A model generated the notes under the pieces. It saw only the letters and a program-made list of their open reading frames with translations, was not told the origin of the DNA and did no database searches. Below are positions 36,176 through 46,439 of a stretch of 64,000 nucleotides of DNA, in pieces (position 1 is the stretch's first letter; each line of letters opens with the position of its first letter). A program made the position numbers and the translations under genes. Where the stretch lies: positions 3,169,100 to 3,233,099 of the forward strand of contig OZ038325.1 of the NCBI GenBank assembly GCA_964035795.1. Direction: 5' to 3'. The DNA is from Pterobdella sp. o SKG-2022. Lineage: Eukaryota > Annelida > Clitellata > Hirudinida > Piscicolidae.

Positions 36176-39100
36176 ATGAAAAGTTTTAATGCTTATAAAC
36201 TTTCATTATGTTTCATTCTGTTTGCATTGATAATGAGCAGGTGAGGTGGTGATGATGGGGATGATGATGATGGTAGAGGGAAAGATGATGTCGGCCCATA
36301 TAGCTCAATGGTTGAGCATTAGACTAATTACCTTAAGTTACCGGATTTGATCACACGTGGGCCGACAATTAGAACCTGTTCCACAGTGTGTTTTCGCTAC
36401 ATTAAATTTGTAGCAAGCGCTTTGATCTATAATAAAAAGCGTTTTATAAATACCGCATTACATGTGATGGGGGTGGTGAAGACGATAATGGTAATGGTGA
36501 TGGTGTTGATGGTAGTGGTGATGGTGGAAACCTGATATTGATGGGGAAAAAGATGATGGTAATAATAGTGAAGAAGATGATGTTAGTGGTAGGAGTGATA
36601 ATGATAAGGATGATGGAATGAATGGAGAAGAGAATGCATGAAGTTGATGAGATAAGGGTAACAACATGAGTAAAATAGGTATGATTGGAGTATTTCATTT
36701 ATAATAATGAGGTGGATAAAGCAGAAAGCTTAAGGATAATGTCAACACCAAAAAATAAAATATTACAATATTTGACAGCGTAGAACAAGAGGATGATGGA
36801 AAAACTAATACCAAACAAGACAACAAAAACAGCAAAATTGAAAAAACAACTTTTAAAGATACTTCTGAAAATAACAAAACTGATATTTTCAAAACAACTG
36901 AAACTGATACTTCCAAAGAAGCTAAAACTGATACTTTCGAAGAAACAAAAACTGATACTTCCGAAGAAACTAAAACTGATACTTCCGGAAAAACCAAAAC
37001 TGATACTCCCGGAGAAACCGAAACTAATACTTCCAAAAAAATAAACACTGATACTTCCGGAGAAACCAAAACTGATACTTTCGGAAAAACCGAGAATGAT
37101 ATTTATGGAGAATCCAAAACTGATACTTTCGGAAAAACCGAGAATGATATTTATGGAGAATCCAAAACTGATATTTCCGGAAAAAACAAAACTGATACTT
37201 CCGAAAAACCCGAAACTGACTCTACAAAAAAAAACAAAAATGCTACTCCCAAAGAAACCGAAACTGATATTTCCAAAGAAACTAAAACTGATACTCCTGT
37301 AGAAACCAAAACTGATACTCCCGGAGAAACCGAAACTGATACTTCCGGAGAAACAAAAACTGATACTTCCAGAGAAACCAAAACTGATACTTCCGGAGAA
37401 ACCAAAACTGATACTCCCGGAGAAACCAAAACTGATACTTTCGAAGAAACTAAAACTGATACTTCCGGAAAAACCAAAACTGATACTCCCGGAGAAACCG
37501 AAACTGATACTTCCGGAGAAACCAAAACTGATACTTCTGGAGAAACCAAAACTGATACTTCCGTAGAAACCAAAACTGATACTTCCGGAAAAACCAAAAC
37601 TGATACTCCCGGAGAAATAAACACTGATACTTCCGGAGAAACCAAAACTGATACTTCCAGAGAAACCAAAACTGATACTACAAAAAAAACCAAAAATGCT
37701 ACTCCCAAAGAAACCAAAACTGATACTTCCGAAGAAACAAAAACTGATACTTCCGGAGAAACCAAAACTGATACTCCGGGAGAAACCAAAAGTGATACTT
37801 CTGAAGAAACTAAAACTGATACTTCCAGAGAAACCAAAACTGATACTACAAAAAAAACCAAAAATGCTACTCCCAAAAAAACCAAAAATGCTACTCCCAA
37901 AGGAACCAAAACTGATACTTCCGGAGAAACCAAAACTGATACTCCCGGAGAAACCAAAACTGATACTTCTGAAGAAACCAAAACTGATACTCCCGGAGGA
38001 ACCGAAACTGATATTTCCGGAGAAACCAAAACTGATACTTCTGGAGAAATCAAAACTGATACTTCCGAAGAAACAAAAACTGATACTTCCGAAGAAACTA
38101 AAACTGATACTTCCGGAAAAACCAAAACTGATACTCCCGGAGAAACCGAAACTAATACTTCCAAAGAAATAAACACTGATACTTCCGGAGAAACCAAAAC
38201 TGATACTTTCGGAAAAACCGAGAATGATATTTATGGAGAAACCGAAACTGATATTTCCGGAAAAAACAAAACTGATACTTCCGAAAAACCCGAAACTGAT
38301 ACTACAAAAAAAACCAAAAATGCTACTCCCAAAGAAACCAAAACTGATACTTCCGAAGAAACAAAAACTGATACTTCCGGAGAAACCAAAACTGATACTT
38401 CCGAAGAAACTAAAACTGATTCTTCCGGAGAAACTCAAACTGATATTTCCGAAAAAACCGAAACTGATACTTCTGATGAAACCGAAACTGTTACTTCCGG
38501 AAAAATCAAAACTGATACTTCTGATGAAACCGAAACTGATACTTCCGAAGAAACCAAAACTGATAGTTCTGTAGCAACAGGAAATGAATTTTCCGCATAT
38601 ACCGTGCCATTGCCCTCAACATTAACAGCAACAACAACATTAACAGCAACATTCCCAAAAACACCAAAAACAATACCATCATCACCATCAATAACAAAAT
38701 TTTTAAATGAGTATTCATTATTGTTGGAAATGATTAAAATTCTCAAGAAAAATCAACAAAGGTTTGAAAAAATTCTCAAACAACAAAACCAACTCAAGCA
38801 ACTTTTACTGCAACATTCCCAACAACAACATGAAGTAGGTGGCATTCATGTCGTAGAAGTTGCTACTACCACTACTACTGTTACTACTACTAATACACCT
38901 ATTACCACAACATCTTTTGAAACCCCAGCAAGCTCCACAATATCCATGCCAGTCAACAATCAAAAAACAACAACCAACCTCAAAGCTGATCAACAAACTG
39001 TTGCAACAACAAGTACAATCTTGTTGACCACTTTTATCAATACTTTTGACATGAGCACTAAAAAGCCTGCTAAGTCTGAGATAAGAGCCACAACTACAAA

Positions 39101-39701
39101 GACATCAGTTGCAGACACTAGAACACTCTTTAGCACCACACCAACCATTTCTACAACCACCACCTCTTTCCCTACCCCACCAATCCATTTAACCACCACT
39201 CCAACTACCATCTTTTCCAACACCCTAACTCCGACTTTTTTCCCCATTTCAACAATTACCATCCCAACCACCATTTATGCCACCATCACCACCACATGTC
39301 TCATCACCATTCTCCCATCCAAACCTCTCACTCGCTTCATCCACCATCGACCCATCATTCCATGGAAGCAAAATGACGCAAACCCATGGCAACATAAGAC
39401 CCAAAAATCCCACGAATCTTGGGGACACAAAGTCCGACCTTGGTTTCATAAGCCCCGTCCTAAGCTCAACCCCTGGGCTAGATTTTCATGGAAACCAAAA
39501 CCTCAGCTCCCCCAGCACCCTTGGAAGTCCTTCAAGAAGCCACGCCACTTTTTGATTGATATACACAAGGCATGGATGAAGAAGTTGAAAAGTCAAACGA
39601 AGGATGAACCTGGGTCAAAGTTAAAGAATGCTGATGATAATGATCCTTTGGTGGGTATCTTCAAGGGAAAAGATGGAACAAAAGGGAGAGATGCAAGTTA
39701 G
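36176..39701 (+). CDS. Secreted Thr/Asp/Glu/Lys-rich protein with about 70 octapeptide repeats (two exons)
   Basis: Exons 36176..36240 and 36779..39701, 995 residues. Exon 1 encodes a signal peptide, MKSFNAYKLSLCFILFALIM, ending AGCAG|GTGAGG. Its two leftover bases plus the first base of exon 2 (after TTTGACAG) make Ser, and exon 2 then reads VEQEDDGKTNTKQ. The repeat (36891-38575) has the consensus Thr-Asp-Thr-Ser-Gly-Glu-Thr-Lys. A unique region follows: a short coiled-coil-like stretch (LLLEMIKILKKNQQRFEKI), Thr-rich mucin-like sequence, and a basic Pro/Trp/His-rich tail. No transmembrane segment or GPI signal is seen at the C-terminus. An upstream in-frame ATG at 36155 would add seven residues. 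I do not recognise a family. A secreted, glycosylated structural or adhesive role is only a guess. The opposite-strand frames over the array are shadows. Confidence 0.78.
36290..36466 (+). mobile_element. tRNA-derived SINE, copy A
   Basis: The tRNA-like head (GGCCCATATAGCTC, degenerate B box GGATTTGATCACAC, GTGGGCCGAC) is followed by the shared body with CACAGTGTG and GTAGCAAGCGCTTTGATCT, ending ACCGCATTACA. It lies in the single intron of the secreted repeat-protein gene, same strand. Confidence 0.88.
36891..38575 (+). repeat. 24-bp coding tandem array, about 70 units
   Basis: The consensus unit starts ACTGATACTTCCGGAGAA and ends ACCAAA. Variants change TCC to CCC, TTC or ATT and GGA to GAA or AAA. 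No indel breaks the 24-base register, and the Thr-Asp frame has no stop over the whole array. Blocks around 36940-37120 and 38060-38245 share the same variant order, showing a large internal duplication. Confidence 0.95.
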
Positions 39702-41424
39702 TGAATGAATGGATGAATGGATTAATGGATGGATGAGTGGATGCATGGATGCATGGATGTATAGATGGATAAATGGCAACTCACATTTCAGGCTCCTTTA
39801 TAGACTACTACAATGATTGAGCACTGGACGTGAAGAAGGAAGACAACAAGAAAATAATATAAGCGATAAAAAACTTTAATAATATCATTGAAAGTTAGTT
39901 AGAAAGGATAAAATCTCTCTAATTAACAAATATGAACGTTCAAGAAGTTATTATGGAATTTCGATTTAAACTTTTATTTATATATCCTTTAACAAATATA
40001 GCGCTATGAACTTTTTACTCCTTGGTTTGTTTGAAAGAGCATTTATGTTGAATTTATTTCAAAAACGTGTAAAACTCGAACAGTGAAGATATAGAAATGT
40101 TCCACAAAATCAAGCAGGATTCACCATACACAATAAAAATAAGAATAAAAATAAAAATAAATAATATAAAATTATGATATTAATAGAGAATAAATCTTCA
40201 ATGGAAAACATAAAGCAGTATCAGGGTTTGATAATAAAAAAAATAATAAGAAGCCTGAAAACAATAATAATGATGAGGAAATAGGAATAATCAATAGATT
40301 TTTCTCCAAAAGTGATTTACTGATGTTCTTATTGTGGTTGGTTTGTTAATGAATTAAAATTTGGACTAAGGTCAATAATAATAATGATAACATAATTAAT
40401 AAGCGTAATGGCAACAATAATAATAAAATATTATCTCGATAATAATAAAAATAACAATTTTAAAACTTAAATAACAATAAAAAAATAACAAAACCAAAAA
40501 TAATAATTATTAATATAAAATTCAAATAATATCAAAATAATTATATTAATACAAAATTTTATATATATCAAACAGCTGTTTAGACAAAAATTTCACAAGT
40601 TGAATACCTAAATGTAAATTTTATTTATTTTTCTATGTATTGGTGTTATGCACCTTCATAATAATTATTAGTAGTGTTGTTGCCTTTTCTTAGTTATTAT
40701 TTAGCTCTTCTTTTTATGATTTAGTTCTTACTAATTATTTTTATTGTTTGTTAGTTTATTATTAATATTGTTATTATTATTCTTTAATTTTTTTAAAATT
40801 TACCAATTTTTTATTATAATTGTTATTAGCTTTATTATTATGATTCTTAATTTGTTGTTATTATTATTCGATTTATTATTTTTTTATTGATCGCATTGAA
40901 GTCACTCGGGCGATTTATCATCTCCATCTGCAAAGAAATTTCATAGCATTTAAATTCAATTGTCATACTTTTTAGGTTTTTATGTTTTCCTTTATTAATT
41001 AACAGTGATTGACCATCAATTTAATGTCACCATTAATCCACCCGTTTATCCGCTTATCCGTCCCCCATCTATCAATCTACTGAATTTTCCATCCAACAAC
41101 CTATTTATCTACTAACATATCCATTCACCCACCTATCCATCTACCAACTTATCTATCCACCCACCTTTTTATCCCCCTATCTATTCATTCACCCACCTCT
41201 CCATCCACCCACTTCTCCATTCACTCATCTATCCATCCACCCATCTATTCACTTATTCCATCACTACAAAAATTCAACTACCTCCCACTTGAACCTCTTC
41301 ATCTATTTCCTTTATCTCCACAGATATATAGGACTTTCAACTAAGCATTTATCTGTTTGTGTTCATCCACTCACCCATCTATTTAATTTATCCAACCATT
41401 TTTTATCCATTCATCTACCTATCC
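39702..41424. other. Simple-sequence intergenic region
   Basis: GGAT-type repeats at 39700-39770, AT-rich sequence to about 41000, then imperfect (CTATCCATCCACC)-type sequence. An AATAAA near 40131 could serve the upstream gene. No coding segment recognised. Confidence 0.6.
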
Positions 41425-41531
41425 ACGCAACATCCATTGACCTCCCTCTCCAATCATTACTGACCACCCATTGACCTCCCTCTCCAATCATTACTGACCA
41501 TCCATTGACCCCTCTTTCTAATCATTACTGA
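41425..41531. repeat. 35-bp tandem repeat, three copies
   Basis: The unit contains CCATTGACC and CCAATCATTACTGACC. The third copy forms the 3' edge of the minus-strand coding segment that follows. Confidence 0.85.
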
Positions 41532-41963
41532 CCTTCTTCATCATTAACTTTTTTGAGCTTTTTCAACAAATTCAAACTCTTCATCTGGGTCAGCTTTTCA
41601 TCAAATACATCCGCCCACGCATTCCTTCTGAATGACGTCATCGATTGACCTCTAAGCAAGGGTGGGCGAGGTTTGGGAGAGTGGGTGGATGTAGGAGTGC
41701 TGACATTATTATTGTAGTTGTTGTCATCGTTGGGTGGGTTAGCGTGGTTGCATGGCGGGAAAGGAGCTGATAAGGAGGAGAGAAGTTGTCGTTGTTTAGC
41801 TGTTGTAGATTTTGGACGGGTTGAAGAGGAGGAGGAAGAGGATGATGTTGATGTTTTATGGGATGATGATGATTTTGTTGATGATTTTGGAAGTAGTTGT
41901 GGTGTTTTCTTGTTTTCAGTTGATGTTGAATTCATTTTTGTTGATATGAGTTTTGATGGGGCT
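41525..41963 (-). CDS. Ser/Thr/Lys-rich exon of an unidentified gene
   Basis: The exon begins after the acceptor TTTACACAG and needs two bases from an earlier exon not found. It encodes APSKLISTKMNSTSTENKK, a Ser tract, Pro-rich sequence, then LLRGQSMTSFRRNAWADVF and LTQMKSLNLLKKLKK. It ends at TAA (41525) or is spliced at GAAG|GTCAGT (41533). Both the stop and that donor lie in the 35-bp tandem repeat. Function unknown. The regular non-repetitive C-terminus makes it more believable than the other simple-sequence frames. Confidence 0.5.
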
Positions 41964-42830
41964 CTGTGTAAACAATAAAAGATGAATGAATGCATAGATA
42001 GATGGATCAATGAAGGATTAAATGATTTTATGTGTGAATGGATAGATAGATGGATCATTGTATGAATAGGTAAATGAATACATTGATGAATCAATGAATG
42101 GAAAGATGTGTGGAAATGTTTATATGGGTGGATAATTCATCAATAGAAAGATAAATAGATGAATACAAAACTGATGAATGGATTTATGATTAACAAATGA
42201 ATGAACGATAAAGAGATTAATGGTGAATTCATGGATGAATGAATGATTGAGAGATGGAACTACAGAAAATGTGGTTGGATTGGGTGAATGCTTGGTCATT
42301 GGTTATGGAAAGCTTAAAGCAATGTTAGTAGCTGAATTTATATATAAGTATTAAAAATTGCTTCATTTTGGAGTTTATTGAAAGGAGTTTTTGGATTTCA
42401 TAAAACTTCATCAAAATATGAGAAAGTTTTTGAAAAAACGTTCATTCGAGAAAATTTTCAATAAGTAAACTCCTATAATAATTCATTAGCAAAATATTTG
42501 GCTTAAAAAAACATTGAATTTTTCAAAATAGGTGTGAAAATTAATAAAAATAGGTGAATGGATTAATGACTTGAGATAAATAAATAATGGATGTATATAA
42601 AACGAGATATTAATGAATTAATGGGAGTATAATGGGCTGAAGAGATGAATGGTTCAGAGGGGCAGATGAATTTGTCAAAAGGTGGATGGATGGGTGGGTA
42701 GGAAGATTGAAAAAAAATGAATGGAACTCACATTTTTCACCGAGATTCCGAAAAATATTGAAAATGTTTACTAGTTGCCATTTATGTTCATGCTGCTATT
42801 ATTCTTTCTTCTATATTTTGTAACAAAAAA
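41964..42830. other. GAAT/GGAT-type simple sequence, no gene
   Basis: Imperfect (GATGAATG)n-like sequence on both sides of more ordinary AT-rich DNA. Nothing coding seen. Confidence 0.6.
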
Positions 42831-42839
42831 CATCAAATA

Positions 42840-42916
42840 AAAGGAATTTTTAATACATTTATTGAGAATCAAAAGCTATAATTTTCGATAAGTTTAGCCT
42901 TATCATAAAACGTTAG
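42840..42916 (-). repeat. Dispersed repeat, copy 2
   Basis: The reverse complement carries AACGTTTTATG, CTTATCGAAAATTATAGC and AATAAATGTAT, matching 27224-27300 in the TAO kinase intron. It directly abuts an AT dinucleotide run. Confidence 0.75.
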
Positions 42917-42974
<58 letters not shown>

Positions 42975-42982
42975 TATATAAT
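42917..42982. repeat. (TA)n microsatellite
   Basis: About 30 TA units, with one break near the end. Confidence 0.95.
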
Positions 42983-43030
42983 TATTCATTCATTCATTTA
43001 TTTTCATATATGTATACAAAAAACTATCTT

Positions 43031-43230
43031 NNNNNNNNNNNNNNNNNNNNNNNNNNNNNNNNNNNNNNNNNNNNNNNNNNNNNNNNNNNNNNNNNNNNNN
43101 NNNNNNNNNNNNNNNNNNNNNNNNNNNNNNNNNNNNNNNNNNNNNNNNNNNNNNNNNNNNNNNNNNNNNNNNNNNNNNNNNNNNNNNNNNNNNNNNNNNN
43201 NNNNNNNNNNNNNNNNNNNNNNNNNNNNNN
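43031..43230. other. Assembly gap (200 N)
   Basis: Exactly 200 undetermined bases, likely a default-sized scaffold gap shortly after the TA and ATTC repeats. Confidence 0.99.
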
Positions 43231-44870
43231 GTTAATAATTATTCAAAGAAGAGAAGAAATATGCAATATGAAATGAAAATGCTGAATTATAATGTTATGA
43301 ACGTAAGGAAAACTAAAAAAGACTTGGATGGTTACGCACTTATCACAATAGTTTATTAAAGATATGATATGATAGAAAAACTATGGTAAAACACCATTAA
43401 CTTTCATAACACTACTAGGCCAATTATATTTCTCATAGGAATAGTGCAAAAAATGATAGTCATATTTTTATGACAATGAACTTAGTGTTTTTCAATTTTA
43501 TCAACCTTATTCACGAATATTAGAGCGGACGCAGTTACCATATAAATTTATCTAAAAATTATGAGAGTATAATTTTTTAAAATATAATTTTAATCAATTG
43601 ACTTTCATGATTTTTTTATCATTAACATTATCATCAAATGATTGCTGAGATAGCTTTACATATAAGTGTATATAACTTTAACAGACAACATTATGCATCT
43701 TGGATAAATAATTTTTAGAAAAATCCCGCATTGATTTGTGAGATTTTTAATTTATCATCAGGTGTACAAACATTTTTGTATTACTACTATATTTGATTTA
43801 AATACATCATTTTATTTGTATATTATATGGCTTTTATTATATTTCATACACATATGACACACAACATTTTATCATATTTTCTCCATAAATAACTCCAGAA
43901 ACATCTAAATGTCTTTAAAACAAACAAACAAACAAACAAACCAACAAACAAACAAAAAACGAATATTAATAAACATCCAATTTTCAAAAATTTCACGTCA
44001 ATTAGACCACATTTATTGCATTCATCAAGACAGCAAGAGAGCTATAATTGTCGATAATTATAACCTTATATTAAGAAATCGATTTTTTTTGTTGTGTCAA
44101 CAAATTTCTTCAAAACACAACTCATCCTCTCAAGCGCTCCACAAGCAAGAGTTGTGCAGTTTCAAAGTGCTTCTAATCGAATTCACCTTTGATTGTGTAT
44201 GTTTCGTATGATTATTTTTATACGTCAGTTGAATTTTTTAAAAATTAAAATCAATTCACTTTTCATAATTAATTCAATTTTCATTTGTTATTCTATTAGA
44301 TTATTATCAAATTTTCATTACCACTAAATTCACTTTTCAATTGCGCATGAGTCTCAAATAATGCATTCTCCTAAATCCTTTTTTTTAATTTTTATTTGAA
44401 TTCTTTTTTAATCGCATTGACTTCTTTGGTATGTGACCTCATTTCCGCCCATCACCATAGTAACGACTGTTTACACATGTATCCTTTATTTTATCTTGTG
44501 TTTGTTTGTCTGCCTTCATATTCTTGTATGTATGTGTGTGTGTTTTTAATTGTTTGTTCATACTGATGTAGCATTATTGCTCAATAATTCTCAAGTACTT
44601 TTTTTTCGTTATTTAATGTTTTTTATGTCTGTTTACGTTTTCATAATGTTTTTGTTTTAATGTATCTTTATGTGTTTTTATTGTTATTTACGTTTGTTTA
44701 TGTGTTATGATCTCGCAAGCATGTTTATGTGCCCCTTTCCGTTTGATCGAGTATTTTTTGTTTTCTTTTATATATAAGTTCGTGTTCAATTCGTTTATTT
44801 AAAACGTGCACGTGAAAACATGTGTGCACAAACACGGAGAAATTTTTTTACAATATCAACTCCATCACAG
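43231..44870. other. AT-rich intergenic DNA, no gene seen
   Basis: Contains a (CAAA)n run at about 43920-43957 and TG-rich sequence at 44480-44720. No exon-like segment was recognised. An AATAAA on the minus strand (44883-44888) probably serves the exon that follows. Confidence 0.6.
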
Positions 44871-44976
44871 ATGCCTGCTGAATTTATTTGATAAAAATTC
44901 TTTTATCCAAATAATACTATATAAGCAAATAATATCATAAAAAGCCATAATGGAAAAATTAAAAAAAAGGAATTTT

Positions 44977-45327
44977 TCAGTTTTCAAAAACATCATCATA
45001 AACTCCGGACAAGCAACTATTATCATAACCATCTTCTCTTTCCTCCTCTTCTTCTTCTTCTTCTTCTTCTTCTTCTTCCTCTTCATCCTCCTTTTCCTTC
45101 TCTTCATTAACAGGTAAATATCCCGTAATCATACGGTCAGTCTGAATTCCTTTGTGTTTTCTTCCGGTCCACCTTCTAGACACCCTGGCTAGACAACATC
45201 CTCCCACGCACAGCACCATCACACCTCCAGCCGACAAACCAAGCCAGACGTCTAGCCAGCTGGTGTTTCGCCATTTTGAATTGATGTCTGCTGGAAGACC
45301 CGGGTAGATGGAGAAGAGGGTGGAGTT
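44977..45327 (-). CDS. Terminal exon of an unidentified single-pass membrane protein
   Basis: After the acceptor CATCCTAG the exon reads, in phase 0, NSTLFSIYPGLPADINSKW. It continues with a hydrophobic span (VWLGLSAGGVMVLCVGGCC), a basic stop-transfer (LARVSRRWTGRKHKG) and an acidic tail with about 15 Glu in a row. It ends DDVFEN at TGA, giving 116 residues. The layout suggests an extracellular or luminal part, one membrane span and a cytosolic acidic tail. An AATAAA lies about 90 bases downstream. Earlier exons were not found; the next kilobases upstream are repeat and retrotransposon. No family recognised. Confidence 0.6.
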   Translation of the reverse strand, partial: NSTLFSIYPGLPADINSKWRNTSWLDVWLGLSAGGVMVLCVGGCCLARVSRRWTGRKHKGIQTDRMITGYLPVNEEKEKEDEEEEEEEEEEEEEEEREDGYDNSCLSGVYDDVFEN

Positions 45328-46439
45328 CTAGGATGGTGATGGTTTTGGAGTTGGTAAAAAATGATTGGTTGTGGGTGGTGAGGAATGATGGGTTGGAGTG
45401 TTTAAGGAGTAGGAAATATTGGTAGTTGCGGTGGTCATAGGTAAATATTATTATCAAATAGAGAAGGATGACTGAAGAGAATATAATGAGATGGAGTATG
45501 CGACTAAATGATTGTTGAGAAAATATGAATTAATTTTTTATGACCCATCTATAAGATTGAAAAATTAAAACTTAATGTTGAATCAACTCGTAATGAAAAT
45601 GAAGTAATAATGTCCAAAAATAGACCTTAAAGTAGGCAATGTGTGATTGGTTGATGAGTCTTATCATTTCATCTAAATGTCCATTGGGAAGGGAAGAACT
45701 TTCTAGAAGAAGATTATGATGTTAAAAAATGAAAGAAGAATATGAATTAAATTATGATGAAAAGATAAAGAAAACGGCAAATAAGAAGAAAATGGTGTAA
45801 CAAGAGAGAAAGGTGATGGGTGAAAAAAAAAATGATGATGGTGGGGATGATGGTGATGACGACGATGATGATGATGGCTGGGCGAATGGATTCAACCTTC
45901 ACGATTGATGTCTAGTGGACAAGGAAGTTTTCCTTGGCAAAAAAGAATCCAAAACTGTGCTGAGAGAACCGTTGGGTACCCTGACAACTACAACAGGAAA
46001 ACAGTGCAATAAAAACAGGGGTATGGAATTAGCCAACCATCTCCTTAAAATTTTGGCGAACCCGACTCTGGGAGTTTAAAACAGATGTAAGCAATATGAA
46101 CTACAGTATATCAACAACCAACAACAATATCTCATCAACCGACTGCAGAAACAACATCTCGAAAACCAAAAACAACATCAAAAAAATTTTAGTAAACGAC
46201 AACAACAACATCTCAACAATCAAAAACAACGAAAACAACGCTTTGGGGATCGTCAACAACAACAACATTCCAGCAACCGACATCTACTAAAACAAAATCT
46301 CATATATATTTATTTACACCCACTACGACAACAGCTCAACAACCAACATCTACAGCAACCCCTACAACGACGCGAATCATTTCCTGCCTCGGAGAATAGT
46401 GCAAAAGGAAATCTAAGATTCATCAACCACAACTATAAC

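Noticed and set aside
36699..38438. Minus-strand frame of 579 residues (Ser-Ile-Ser-Phe-Gly-Phe repeats) and another of 348 residues
   Set aside because: Antisense shadows of the 24-bp array. Only the plus-strand Thr-Asp frame continues into unique sequence and joins in phase to a signal-peptide exon.
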